Shown piece by piece: positions 26,929-35,172 of a DNA stretch of 64,000 nucleotides. The notes beneath the pieces are model-generated. The model made no database searches and was not told the origin of the DNA. It saw only the letters and a list, made by a program, of their open reading frames with translations. This DNA is from Fenollaria timonensis (GTDB taxonomy: Bacteria; Bacillota; Clostridia; Tissierellales; Peptoniphilaceae), in assembly GCF_001457835.1 (NCBI RefSeq), contig NZ_LN898229.1:178082-242081 (forward strand), written 5' to 3'. Position 1 is the stretch's first letter. Every line of letters starts with the position of its first letter. A program made the translations under genes and the position numbers.

Positions 26929-28197
26929 TTATTCCTCTACTCTATAGACTTTTGCGCCTAAGGATCTAAATTTCTCTTCAAAATCTTCATATCCTCTGTC
27001 GATATGATATATGTCTGAAAGCTTTGTCTCGCCCTCTGCACATAGGGCTGCTATGACAAGTGCGGCTCCAGCTCTAAGGTCTGTCGCCTTTACTTCTGCT
27101 CCGTGAAGCTTTGCTACGCCCTTAACTGTGGCAGTTCTGTCCTCTACGTCAATGACTGCGCCTAGCTTTCTTAGCTCATCTACGTGCATAAATCTGTTTT
27201 CAAAAACTGTTTCTATTACCTCGGAATTTCCTTCGATAATGGTTTCAAGCGCCATGAATTGGGCTTGCATATCTGTTGGAAATCCTGGATATGGTAGTGT
27301 TTTTACCTTTATCGGCTTAAGCTTTTTAGTCGCTATAATTCTTAGTGAATCAGCCTCTTCATATATTTCACAGCCTGTTTCACGCAGCTTTGCTATAACA
27401 GGTCTCATGTGACTAACGATAACGTTATTTAATATGATGTCGCCGTGTGTTGCCGCCGCGGCCACCATAAACGTGCCTGCCTCTATCCTATCCGGCATGA
27501 TTTGATGTGTTGCGCCAAGAAGTTTTTCAACGCCTCTTATACGTATCGTCGATGTGCCTGCACCATAGATCTTTGCGCCCATCTTATTGAGGAAGTTTAC
27601 CATATCAACGATTTCTGGCTCCATTGCCGCGTTATCGATGACTGTCTCGCCTTGAGCAAGTACTGCCGCCAAGATTATGTTTTGTGTTGCACCAACTGAT
27701 GGGAAGTCAAGATATATCTTATTGCCAGCTAAATTATCTGCGTGAGCAAAGATATCTGTGTACTCGTCCGCCTCTTCAACATCGACGTTGACGCCAAGTG
27801 ATCTAAAGCCTTTTAGGTGCAGGTCAACTGGTCTTGCGCCTATAGCGCAGCCGCCCGGCATCGAGGACCTCGCCTTACCCATCCTGCCGATGAGCGCTCC
27901 CATAGCTATGAAGGATGCTCTCATCTTGTGCATCAATTGGTAGTCAACTTCGTATTTATTTATAGAATTTGAATTAATTTTTACTCTATGTTCATCTAAT
28001 TTCTCAACCGTTGCCCCAAGTGACTGAAGTACTTCGCACATGACTTCAACGTCTTTTAGCTTAGGTAAATCCTCTAAGATGATGTCTTCAGTGCCAAGTA
28101 TAGTCGCAGCAAGTATCGGTAGTGCAGCGTTCTTCGCGCCGCTGACTCTTACTGTGCCTAGCAAGGGATTCGATTCTTGTATAAGTAATTTTGCCAA
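26929..28197 (-). CDS. murA: UDP-N-acetylglucosamine 1-carboxyvinyltransferase
   Basis: A 422-residue enzyme that transfers enolpyruvate from PEP to UDP-GlcNAc, the first committed step of peptidoglycan synthesis. The active-site Cys, the fosfomycin target, is in SSMPGGCAIGARPVDLHLKG. The SGAKNAALPILAA start, TAGTFMVAAAATHG-like block and YPGFPTDMQAQFMALETI block are typical. TTG 28197 is chosen because AGAGG lies seven bases upstream and the product MAKLLIQESN matches the family start; an upstream ATG (28248) would add an unlikely tail. It forms an operon with the MreB-type gene. Confidence 0.95.
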   Translation of the reverse strand: MAKLLIQESNPLLGTVRVSGAKNAALPILAATILGTEDIILEDLPKLKDVEVMCEVLQSLGATVEKLDEHRVKINSNSINKYEVDYQLMHKMRASFIAMGALIGRMGKARSSMPGGCAIGARPVDLHLKGFRSLGVNVDVEEADEYTDIFAHADNLAGNKIYLDFPSVGATQNIILAAVLAQGETVIDNAAMEPEIVDMVNFLNKMGAKIYGAGTSTIRIRGVEKLLGATHQIMPDRIEAGTFMVAAAATHGDIILNNVIVSHMRPVIAKLRETGCEIYEEADSLRIIATKKLKPIKVKTLPYPGFPTDMQAQFMALETIIEGNSEVIETVFENRFMHVDELRKLGAVIDVEDRTATVKGVAKLHGAEVKATDLRAGAALVIAALCAEGETKLSDIYHIDRGYEDFEEKFRSLGAKVYRVEE

Positions 28198-28266
28198 TGC
28201 AATACCTCTTTCTATATTAATCAGTACTATTTTATCACATATGAGCAAATATTTCTACTCTTTTTA

Positions 28267-28300
28267 CAAAAAAATTCCTATACGCTTATGGTATAGGAAT
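28267..28300 (-). terminator. Terminator of the rubrerythrin gene
   Basis: ATTCCTATAC / GTATAGGAAT perfect 10-bp stem (28274-28283 with 28291-28300), followed on the minus strand by T7. Confidence 0.88.
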
Positions 28301-28328
28301 CTTTTAAATATTTTTTATCTTTTTTTAA

Positions 28329-28874
28329 TTAAAATTCGATAAACTTTGATTTAGGTGCACCACAGATTGGGCACTTTTCTTCTTCGCCTGTAAGTGAAAT
28401 GAATCCGCATACTGGACATACATAGATCTTTTCAGCTTCTAGGTCTTTACCAGCATCAACTGCTTCTTTTGCTTTTAAGAATAGTTTTTCATGAACTTTT
28501 TCTGCTTCGATAGCAAATTGCATTGATTTTTGAGCTGCTTCTTCGCCTTGTTCTTTAGCGACTAATATGTAGCTTGGATACATTTCAGTAAATTCAAAAC
28601 GTTCTCCGCCTGCTGCTGCTTCAAGGTTTTTAGATGTTCCGTGGTCACCAAAACCTGCTCCAGATGTAACTGCGAAGTCACCTGATAGGTCTTTCATCGC
28701 TCTAAAGTGTGAGTGAGCATGAACTCTTTCTGCTTCAGATGTAGCTCTAAATAGTCTTGCTACGTTCTTGAAGCCTTCTTTTTCTGCTACATTTCCCCAG
28801 TATAGGTAACGCATGTGCGCTTGTGATTCTCCTCCAAATGCTGATTGAAGGTTTGTTTGTGTCATTGCTTTCAT
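28329..28874 (-). CDS. rbr: Rubrerythrin
   Basis: A 181-residue peroxidase that reduces H2O2 in anaerobes. The N-terminal four-helix domain with the di-iron site shows the Glu/His ligand stretches FGGESQAHMRYLYWG and TSEAERVHAHSHFRAM. The C-terminal rubredoxin-like domain has the iron-binding pairs CPVCGFIS and CPICGAPKSKF (~152-178). Length and order are classical. It is next to ferritin but has its own terminator. Confidence 0.96.
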   Translation of the reverse strand: MKAMTQTNLQSAFGGESQAHMRYLYWGNVAEKEGFKNVARLFRATSEAERVHAHSHFRAMKDLSGDFAVTSGAGFGDHGTSKNLEAAAGGERFEFTEMYPSYILVAKEQGEEAAQKSMQFAIEAEKVHEKLFLKAKEAVDAGKDLEAEKIYVCPVCGFISLTGEEEKCPICGAPKSKFIEF

Positions 28875-28919
28875 AATATACCTCCCAAAAAAATATTTTT
28901 ATAGCTCTGCTATATATAT

Positions 28920-28948
28920 TTAAAGGGTGCACTTAAGCACCCCTTATA
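28920..28948 (-). terminator. Terminator of the ferritin gene
   Basis: AAGGGTGC / GCACCCCTT-type hairpin (28922-28945) with a short T-rich minus-strand tail. Weaker than its neighbours. Confidence 0.55.
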
Positions 28949-28960
28949 AATATCTTAAGA

Positions 28961-29452
28961 TTATTCTCTTCTACCTAGTTCCTTATCATATAGATATAGA
29001 CCTGTGTAGCCGTCTTTTAAGTTTTCTAATACTTCAACAATAGTTCTCATATTGTCTTCTTCTTCAACTTGTTCTTCTAAGAACCAATTTAAGAATTCTA
29101 CTACAACGTAGTTCTTTTCTTCTAGTGCTAAGTCATAGATATTTTCGATTCTCTTAGTAACTTCTTTTTCATGATCATAAGCTGTTTCGAATATTTCAAG
29201 AACCGATTTGTATTCTTTCTTTGGTTCAGGAATTGCTTTTAGTTCAACTCTTTCGCCTATTTCTTCGATGAAGCCTTTGAATTTAGTAGCGTGTTCGTAC
29301 TCTTCATGAGCTTGTTTGTCCATGAAGTGAGCGAAGCCGTCCCAAGCTTTGTCCTTTAAGTCATGTACCATAGCTAGATAAATATAGCCACTTTCCAATT
29401 CAAAGTTGTATTGTTCAACTAAAGCATCTACAACATTCTTACTAATTTTCAT
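28961..29452 (-). CDS. ftnA: Ferritin (non-haem, FtnA-like)
   Basis: A 163-residue iron-storage subunit. Four-helix bundle with ferroxidase-centre ligands in YNFELESGYIYLAM (Glu17 region), KQAHEEYEHATKF (ExxH) and LEEQVEEEDNMRTI (Glu/Gln). The early NVVDALVEQ and the WFLEEQVEEE block are typical of prokaryotic FtnA and not of Bfr or Dps. An AGGAGG site is present upstream. Together with rubrerythrin and hemerythrin it forms an iron and oxidant defence neighbourhood. Confidence 0.95.
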   Translation of the reverse strand: MKISKNVVDALVEQYNFELESGYIYLAMVHDLKDKAWDGFAHFMDKQAHEEYEHATKFKGFIEEIGERVELKAIPEPKKEYKSVLEIFETAYDHEKEVTKRIENIYDLALEEKNYVVVEFLNWFLEEQVEEEDNMRTIVEVLENLKDGYTGLYLYDKELGRRE

Positions 29453-29465
29453 ATCAAATTACCTC

Positions 29466-30074
29466 CTAAATGTAATTAATTTTTATATCTTTGAAGCCAA
29501 GGCCTTCAAGCAGCTTTCTTAAGAGCTTGTCAGCATTTGCTTGAGCTCTCTCGAGTATGCCGTCTTTCTTAGCCTTTAGCTCTCGAGCATTCAATTCTTT
29601 CTTAAGTGTCTCTTGGTAATCACCCAAGTCTAAAGGATTAAATATATTGTTCTTTTGATCAAGTATGACCATGGACTTTTCATCAAGAACGCTGTCTGTG
29701 ATGGCTGCAACCGGCACGTCAAGCTCAAGGCTTGTCTCGCCTACTTCTTTAACAACAGCCTTTGCTAGGTCAACGCCGGCCTTGATGTAGCCGTTATATT
29801 TTATGATGTAGCTCTTGTCTGTGAATGGTATCTTCATATCCATAAGAGTTAAGCTGTCCTTATACGTTAAAACATCGGTGTAATTATACTCGACAGTTAC
29901 AAGCTCGCCCAAGTCTTCGATAGACGCCTTGATATTGTCAACTCTTTCTTCTTTGCTTACGCCTATGAATTTCTTTCTGAAGAAGAAAAAGTATACGGCG
30001 ATTAGGGCTACAAGCAAAAGTACAAGTATTCTGTAAAAACGCAGTCTTCTCTGCTTTTGTGTTAACTTCGCCAT
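29466..30074 (-). CDS. DUF4230-family membrane-anchored protein
   Basis: A 202-residue protein with one N-terminal membrane anchor (~13-32) after a basic start, followed by a DUF4230-type extracellular domain (SIEDLGELVTVEYNYTDV start, IKYNGYIKAGVDLAK and the ARELKAKKDGILERAQANA helix). The function of DUF4230 is unknown. The ATG at 30074 is two bases after the upstream gene's TAG and its weak GGTGG site lies in that gene, so translation is probably coupled. An upstream start at 30128 would add a non-family tail and is rejected. Confidence 0.8.
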   Translation of the reverse strand: MAKLTQKQRRLRFYRILVLLLVALIAVYFFFFRKKFIGVSKEERVDNIKASIEDLGELVTVEYNYTDVLTYKDSLTLMDMKIPFTDKSYIIKYNGYIKAGVDLAKAVVKEVGETSLELDVPVAAITDSVLDEKSMVILDQKNNIFNPLDLGDYQETLKKELNARELKAKKDGILERAQANADKLLRKLLEGLGFKDIKINYI

Positions 30075-30075
30075 A

Positions 30076-30360
30076 CTAAACCACCGGTGTATACATCTCA
30101 AACACGCTATATACAGGCACTTTCTCATCGATAAGTGCCTTTAATATGGCTGGGATGTTCCTTATCTCAGTTTGTATTTGAAAACCGTTGTACCTAAAGA
30201 CAATGTCTTCAGAGCTAATGTCTTCCAAGCCGCATAATATCCTAACTATATTGTATTCTGAATAATCTTCACTTTTGTAATCGACAATAAAAAAGACCTT
30301 CTTTTTCTTATCGTATTCTTTCTGTACATCTATCCTATTAATAAGAAGAACGTCATTCAT
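30076..30360 (-). CDS. Small protein of unknown function upstream of DUF4230 gene
   Basis: About 94 residues, charged and apparently soluble: MNDVLLINRIDVQKEYD start, a KKKKVFFIVDYKSED strand and EMYTPVV end. No domain is recognised. ATG 30360 is chosen for AAAGG eight bases upstream; ATG codons at 30369 and 30411 are also in frame. It precedes and nearly touches the DUF4230 gene, so the two probably act or are made together. Confidence 0.6.
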   Translation of the reverse strand: MNDVLLINRIDVQKEYDKKKKVFFIVDYKSEDYSEYNIVRILCGLEDISSEDIVFRYNGFQIQTEIRNIPAILKALIDEKVPVYSVFEMYTPVV

Positions 30361-30465
30361 AATATTCATCCTTTCTGTACACTTAATATCATCTATTATT
30401 AGTATACCCACTGAAGAATTAAAATAAACATAAAATTTTTAATTATAATTATGGACTAGTTTTGA

Positions 30466-30497
30466 TAAAAAAATAAGCTTAAGTAAAAACTTAAGCG
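30466..30497 (-). terminator. Terminator of the tRNA pair
   Basis: GCTTAAG / CTTAAGC stem (30477-30483 with 30490-30496), then TTATTTTTTT on the minus strand. Confidence 0.8.
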
Positions 30498-30573
30498 TGG
30501 TGCCCAGAGCCGGAATCGAACCAGCCACACGTAGATTTTCAGTCTACTGCTCTACCGACTGAGCTATCTGGGC
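30498..30573 (-). tRNA. tRNA-Phe (GAA)
   Basis: Minus-strand cloverleaf starting GCCCAGATAGCTCAG, 7-bp acceptor, anticodon stem GTAGA/TCTAC around CTGAAAA (anticodon GAA), GGTTCGATTCC T-arm, discriminator A and encoded CCA (30500-30498). Confidence 0.97.
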
Positions 30574-30577
30574 AAAT

Positions 30578-30654
30578 TGGTGGACCTTCAGGGACTCGAA
30601 CCCCGGACCTGCCGGTTATGAGCCGGACGCTCTAACCAACTGAGCTAAAGGTCC
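30578..30654 (-). tRNA. tRNA with CAT anticodon (elongator Met or Ile2)
   Basis: Minus-strand cloverleaf starting GGACCTTTAGCTCAG with anticodon loop CTCATAA (CAT), GGTTCGAGTCC T-arm and encoded CCA. It lacks the C1-A72 and GGG/CCC features of initiator tRNA. Whether it is elongator Met or the Ile2 tRNA modified by TilS cannot be decided by eye. Confidence 0.95.
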
Positions 30655-30665
30655 CAACAAAGGAT

Positions 30666-30694
30666 ATTATACAATAATGAAAAGAAAATGTCAA
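30666..30694 (-). promoter_or_regulatory. Promoter of the tRNA pair
   Basis: Minus-strand consensus -35 TTGACA (30694-30689), 17-base spacer, consensus -10 TATAAT (30671-30666), just before the first tRNA. Confidence 0.88.
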
Positions 30695-30721
30695 GAATTT
30701 TTTAATTATTTCTTGACATAA

Positions 30722-30753
30722 AATAAAGGCAGCCCATGTGAGCCGCCTCTATA
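30722..30753 (-). terminator. Terminator after the 274-residue unknown gene
   Basis: Imperfect GGCgGC / GCtGCC hairpin (30729-30748), followed on the minus strand by TTTATTTTAT. Confidence 0.6.
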
Positions 30754-30772
30754 GTTTTAATGATAATACTAT

Positions 30773-31597
30773 TTATTCATAATAATAAAAATACTCCTTA
30801 ATCTCATTGAATAGATCTTCATCATAATCGTTATTATCATAGTCTTTCATATCAAGTATGCCTGCTGCGTTATAAATTTCATCCGGAAGCATTAGTGAAC
30901 CATCTTTTAAACTTACAAATGGACTAAACTTTGTTTCGCCACTTTCGCTTTCTATGCAAATCTCTCCATTAGGTGCAATGTCTGAAATATTTTGACAGAT
31001 AAGAACTGGACCAGTATATGATTTGCCATCGATAAAGTCATTAGGAACGGGATAAAGATTTCCATTTTCAAAAAGTTCAAGCTCTTTTAGTGAAATTTCA
31101 TCAGCTTTATACTTTGGAATCACGATGTAAAACTCTTGGGCCATGAGATAAGTATTATCTGCCCCCTCTTCCTTTTTAAGCATAAAAAGCTGGTTTAGGT
31201 CTTTGACATCATAATACTTTGAGCTCCATAGTTTTAACTTTGATAAAACATCTTTAAGAGTCTCTTGATCATAAGCGTTGCCCAAAGGGATAATCATGGC
31301 CTTTTTTCTCTCGTCCGTTATGCTTAAGCCGCATTTGTCTGCCATGACTCTATATAAATCAGAATATTTTTTATTCTCTTCTTCGTCTTTTCTTTTCGCT
31401 TCTTCTTTTGCTTCTTTTAATTCTTTATCTTTTTCTCTCAATCTTCTTTCTAATAGTCCGATTCTTCCCTCAAGATCTATACGGCGCCTCATTTCTTTTC
31501 TTAGTGAACTTGACTTTCTTATATACCCAAAAGACACAATACATAATGCAACAAGCAGTATACATATTATAATTGTCATAAATTGTTTATTTTTCAT
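30773..31597 (-). CDS. Membrane-anchored coiled-coil protein, unknown function
   Basis: 274 residues. One N-terminal membrane segment (~7-25), then a highly charged coiled coil (~30-78, rich in Arg, Lys, Glu heptads such as LLERRLREKDKELKEAKEEA), then a globular domain of ~190 residues with no recognised family. The tail is acidic and tyrosine-rich (DYDNNDYDEDLFNEIKEYFY). Its own terminator follows. An extracytoplasmic location is likely from the anchor. It could be a structural or regulatory envelope protein, but nothing names a function. Confidence 0.75.
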   Translation of the reverse strand: MKNKQFMTIIICILLVALCIVSFGYIRKSSSLRKEMRRRIDLEGRIGLLERRLREKDKELKEAKEEAKRKDEEENKKYSDLYRVMADKCGLSITDERKKAMIIPLGNAYDQETLKDVLSKLKLWSSKYYDVKDLNQLFMLKKEEGADNTYLMAQEFYIVIPKYKADEISLKELELFENGNLYPVPNDFIDGKSYTGPVLICQNISDIAPNGEICIESESGETKFSPFVSLKDGSLMLPDEIYNAAGILDMKDYDNNDYDEDLFNEIKEYFYYYE

Positions 31598-31669
31598 AAC
31601 ATCACTTCCTTTGTTATGATTATACCACCATTATCATGAAAAAACGCTCTTGTAACAGATACTTAACAA

Positions 31670-31698
31670 AAGGAAAGCCCCATCATATAGATGAGGCT
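31670..31698 (-). terminator. Terminator of the amino-acid ABC operon
   Basis: AGCCtCATC / GATGgGGCT hairpin (31677-31698), followed on the minus strand by TTTCCTTTT. Confidence 0.8.
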
Positions 31699-31769
31699 CA
31701 AGTAAGAATATAATATATAATATTAGATTTATAGTCATGTATAGAAAAATATATTAGTCTATATTTTTC

Positions 31770-32750
31770 TTATTTATATATAAATATAGACTCATTTAGC
31801 TTAATTTTATCCTTTCTATCAACCTTATTTAACCACAATCTCTCAACATTATTAATATCTTGTTCAGTAAACTCTTTTCTACATATTTTATCGAAAAAAG
31901 TTTTTTCTCTAACTTTTGGTATTTGATATATTTCTTTACAATAGTCAAACAAGTTAACATAATCTATTAAATGTATATCTAAATTTAAATATTTACCATA
32001 GTCAACATCTAATCTTACTAAAGTAGAAAATAATCGTATATCTGAATCAGTTATATGATCACCAAATATAAATCTTAAGTTTGAAAGTCTTTGTTCTAAA
32101 TCTTCCATAGCTTTATAAAATACACCATAAGCAATTTTATATTGCGTTTTATTGGCTGCAAAACACATCCTATAAATTGCATTATTAATGTTATCATATA
32201 ACCATGATCCCATATTCACTATCTCTTCTTCATCATTTATTGGCAATAAGTTTGGCACACCTTCGCCATGATATGGTTTAAAGTCTCTCTCTAAATAATA
32301 AGTCATATTTTGATGATCATTATTTGCTATTACTTGTCTTTTATAATCAAATAACAAAGGTACAGACGGCCTGCCAATAAAATTATTATCGCTTCTGTAA
32401 TAAAGCTCTCCAACAAATCTAGCGTTGCTTTCTTTATTTACACAATCTTTTGAATTTACGCATTCCCATCCAACTGGCAAATCTAATTCAGTCCAATCAA
32501 CAATTTCTTCCTTAATTGATTCGTACAAACCCAGTAATGAATAAATTATAGCAACGCGGTTAGACCAAGCACAATCTTTCGCCCAAAAAAGTGTATATCT
32601 ATCTTTTTCTACAGGGTTTTTATATGATTCTCCAAAAGGCTCCCTGAACCATGGAATCTGCCTTACATAAGCACCATTGACATCAATTTCATAGTCCTTT
32701 ACAGCTGGCCTGACAGATATTTTTCTTCCGTTATATTCAATATAGTTCAT
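31770..32750 (-). CDS. Glutathionyl-hydroquinone reductase-like protein (GST fold)
   Basis: 326 residues, resembling the YqjG/ECM4 group: a thioredoxin-like N-terminal domain with RYTLFWAKDCAWSNRVAII (~51-69) holding the nucleophile Cys (family motif CPW, here CAW), RPSVPLLFDYKRQVIANN for thiol binding, and an all-helical C-terminal GST domain (~170-300, FGDHITDSDIRLFSTLVR). The family reduces glutathionyl-hydroquinones. It closes an amino-acid ABC operon, 13 bases after the ATPase gene, which suggests a role in handling an imported thiol or disulfide. The substrate is an inference. Confidence 0.82.
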   Translation of the reverse strand: MNYIEYNGRKISVRPAVKDYEIDVNGAYVRQIPWFREPFGESYKNPVEKDRYTLFWAKDCAWSNRVAIIYSLLGLYESIKEEIVDWTELDLPVGWECVNSKDCVNKESNARFVGELYYRSDNNFIGRPSVPLLFDYKRQVIANNDHQNMTYYLERDFKPYHGEGVPNLLPINDEEEIVNMGSWLYDNINNAIYRMCFAANKTQYKIAYGVFYKAMEDLEQRLSNLRFIFGDHITDSDIRLFSTLVRLDVDYGKYLNLDIHLIDYVNLFDYCKEIYQIPKVREKTFFDKICRKEFTEQDINNVERLWLNKVDRKDKIKLNESIFIYK

Positions 32751-32763
32751 AAATAATACTCCT

Positions 32764-33501
32764 TTATTTTACCTGAAATTTATTTAAAAATTTCTTTAAC
32801 CTTTCAGACTTTGGATTATCAAAAATTTCTTCAGCAGAACCTTCTTCTATTATCTCTCCATTATCAATAAATATAACTTTGTCAGCTATATGTTTAGCAA
32901 ATTTCATCTCATGTGTTGCAATTATCATAGTTGTTTTTTCTTTAGCTAATTCATATAAAAGCTTTAAAACTTCTCCTACCAATTCAGGATCAAGAGAAGA
33001 TGTTGGCTCATCTATTAGCATAAGCTTAGAATTAACTGCCATCGCTCTTCCAATTCCTATTCTTTGCTGCTGACCACCAGATAGTTGAGTCGGATAATTG
33101 TTTTGCTTATCTAATAGCCCAATAGATTTTATAATATCCATAGCTTTTTCTTTGGCTTCATTCTTATTAAGTTTTTGAACAGAAACCATTGGTTCCATTA
33201 TATTTTCTAATGCAGTTTTATTTAAAAAAAGGCAATAATTTTGGAATACCATCGAGGTTAAAGATCTCAGCTGATTAATTTCTTTTTTATTGGCTGTTTC
33301 GCAGTTAACAGTGCAATTGTCAATTTTAATAGTTCCCTTATTGGCTCTCTCTAAAAAGTTAATACATCTTAAAAATGTTGATTTTCCAGAACCGGAAGGC
33401 CCAATCAAAACCGCAACTTTTCCTTCTTCTAGTGATAGCGAAACGTTTTTTAACACTTCAAAATCATCAAATTTTTTGCATAAATTTTCTATTTTAATCA
33501 T
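32764..33501 (-). CDS. Amino-acid ABC transporter, ATP-binding protein
   Basis: A 245-residue GlnQ/TcyC-type ATPase that powers import. Walker A GPSGSGKST (~32-40), Q-loop in VFQNYCLF, signature LSGGQQQRIGIGRAMA, Walker B KLMLIDEPTSSLDPE and the switch His in IIATHEMKF are all intact. It lies nine bases after the permease gene, in an SBP-permease-ATPase-GST order. It would form a homodimer under a permease dimer. Confidence 0.95.
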   Translation of the reverse strand: MIKIENLCKKFDDFEVLKNVSLSLEEGKVAVLIGPSGSGKSTFLRCINFLERANKGTIKIDNCTVNCETANKKEINQLRSLTSMVFQNYCLFLNKTALENIMEPMVSVQKLNKNEAKEKAMDIIKSIGLLDKQNNYPTQLSGGQQQRIGIGRAMAVNSKLMLIDEPTSSLDPELVGEVLKLLYELAKEKTTMIIATHEMKFAKHIADKVIFIDNGEIIEEGSAEEIFDNPKSERLKKFLNKFQVK

Positions 33502-33510
33502 TCTTGTCTC

Positions 33511-34182
33511 CTATTTATAGTTCAAGTTAAGTTTATCTTCTAACTTATTTTGTGCATATGATAATATTGAAATTATTATCCAATAAATAACTATTGCAAC
33601 AGTATATCCTTCCAAAAATCTATATACTTTAGAAGTTTCCAAGCTAACTGCAGCCATCATATCTTTATATCCAATCATAAATCCAATAGATGTAGACTTG
33701 AATATTCCGATAAAATGGTTAGATAATCCAGGTGCAGCAACTCTAGCTGCTTGAGGTATTATTATTCGTTGTATAACCTTTAGCGGAGACATACCTATAG
33801 ATAAGCCAGCTTCATACTGAGATCTACTTACTGAATTCAATGCTGCACGTATATCTTCAGACATAAATGCTGCATAATTAGCACTCATACATATTACTAA
33901 AGCTTGAAATGGATTCATTGATTTTATAGATTCGAATACTTGTGCCAATCCATAATAAAACCAAAATAATTGTGCAATAAAAGGCGTGCCTCTAAAAAAT
34001 GATACATATATTGATGTTAAAGTGTATAAACCCTTTATTTTATATTGTCTTATAATAGCAACAATTAATGCTATTATTAAAGAGAAAAATATAGTTATAA
34101 ATGCCAGCTTAAAAGTTTCTGGTAAATATCTTAATATTTTTGGAAATAGTTTAAAAAAGAGATTTATATTAAAACGATCCAT
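33511..34182 (-). CDS. Amino-acid ABC transporter, permease
   Basis: A 223-residue HisM/GlnP-type membrane protein with about five helices. The family N-terminal segment (FKLAFITIFFSLIIALIVAI) is followed by FFRGTPFIAQLFWFYYG and the ATPase-contact EAA loop EAGLSIGMSPLKVIQRIIIP (~128-147). Single permease gene, so it should form a homodimer. It sits eight bases after the binding-protein gene. Confidence 0.94.
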   Translation of the reverse strand: MDRFNINLFFKLFPKILRYLPETFKLAFITIFFSLIIALIVAIIRQYKIKGLYTLTSIYVSFFRGTPFIAQLFWFYYGLAQVFESIKSMNPFQALVICMSANYAAFMSEDIRAALNSVSRSQYEAGLSIGMSPLKVIQRIIIPQAARVAAPGLSNHFIGIFKSTSIGFMIGYKDMMAAVSLETSKVYRFLEGYTVAIVIYWIIISILSYAQNKLEDKLNLNYK

Positions 34183-34190
34183 ATAAATAT

Positions 34191-35072
34191 CTACTCAGCC
34201 ATTGGATCAAAGCCAAACCATTTTTTGGCTGTTTCGCCTAAAAAACCTTCCTCTTTTAATTCTTTAATTACTTTATTAACTTCTTTTAAAAGTTTCTTGC
34301 CTCTTTCATCTTTATGGAAAGGATATGCAGCATCTTCTGTATAAACAGTATCTCCAACGCCTTTTATTTTTAATCCAGATTTTTCTTTTACATCGTTAAT
34401 ATGCATAGCTGACATTAGTGATGCGTCTATACGTCCTAACGCTACGTCTGTATGAACTGCAGTACTTACATCATATTCAACATATTCAATTTTTCCTTCT
34501 GGATCAAATTGATCTTTAAATGCATAAGCGATATCATTTGTAAGTAAGCCTAGTTTCTTGCCATATACATCTTTGATTCCATGAATAGTATTATTATCTT
34601 CTGCTACTACAACCTTATATGGAACATAGAAATATACATCACTAAAATTATATGTCTTTTTACGTTCATCAGTAACTCCAATTTGATCAGCTACAGTATC
34701 AACACGACCTGATTCTAATAGCTCAAGAATTCCAGGGAATCCTGCTATCTCCCATTTAATTTCCCAATTATTTCTTTTTGCAATTTCATTCCAAACATCT
34801 ATTTCATAACCTTGAAGTTCTCCGGTTTTTTCATTAGTTTCAGAGAAAAATGCATGGTTTCCAGTTGTTGATATTTTTATAACTTCCTTTTCACCATTGG
34901 TAGCTTCTTCTTTTGATTCTTCAGATGTTTTTGTTTCATCTATACTTGCTGTTGTTTCTTCTTTAGGTTTATCATCGCTTGTGTCATTATTCTTTGTGCA
35001 AGCTACTGAAAATATCACTAAAGATAGCAACAAAATTAATAAAATACTAGTCCTAAATAATTTCTTTTTCAT
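34191..35072 (-). CDS. Amino-acid (probably cystine) binding lipoprotein
   Basis: A 293-residue extracellular solute-binding lipoprotein. The lipobox is in LVIFSVACTKNN (acylated Cys ~26), followed by a Thr/Glu/Lys-rich tether (~27-62), then a type II periplasmic-binding domain (HAFFSETNEKTGELQGYEID, GRVDTVADQIGVTDERKK, LLTNDIAYAF). The YEIDVWNEIAKRNN pattern and the thiol-linked GST-like gene in the operon make cystine the best guess. Specificity is not proven by sequence. Confidence 0.88.
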   Translation of the reverse strand: MKKKLFRTSILLILLLSLVIFSVACTKNNDTSDDKPKEETTASIDETKTSEESKEEATNGEKEVIKISTTGNHAFFSETNEKTGELQGYEIDVWNEIAKRNNWEIKWEIAGFPGILELLESGRVDTVADQIGVTDERKKTYNFSDVYFYVPYKVVVAEDNNTIHGIKDVYGKKLGLLTNDIAYAFKDQFDPEGKIEYVEYDVSTAVHTDVALGRIDASLMSAMHINDVKEKSGLKIKGVGDTVYTEDAAYPFHKDERGKKLLKEVNKVIKELKEEGFLGETAKKWFGFDPMAE

Positions 35073-35102
35073 AAAAAACCTCCTAAAGTTCTGTTACCAA
35101 CT

Positions 35103-35148
35103 AATGTCAGTACATTAAAAATATAACATTATTTACATGTAAAGTCAA
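35103..35148 (-). promoter_or_regulatory. ABC operon promoter with two palindromes
   Basis: Minus-strand -35 TTGACT (35148-35143), 17-base spacer, -10 TATATT (35125-35120). The spacer contains the perfect palindrome TTTACATGTAAA (35143-35132), and the start region contains TAATGT-ACTG-ACATTA (35118-35103). Their positions suit repressor binding. ISL3 copy 2 ends 33 bases upstream of the -35 without damaging it. Confidence 0.65.
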
Positions 35149-35172
35149 ATAAATATTATCTATAATAATGCG

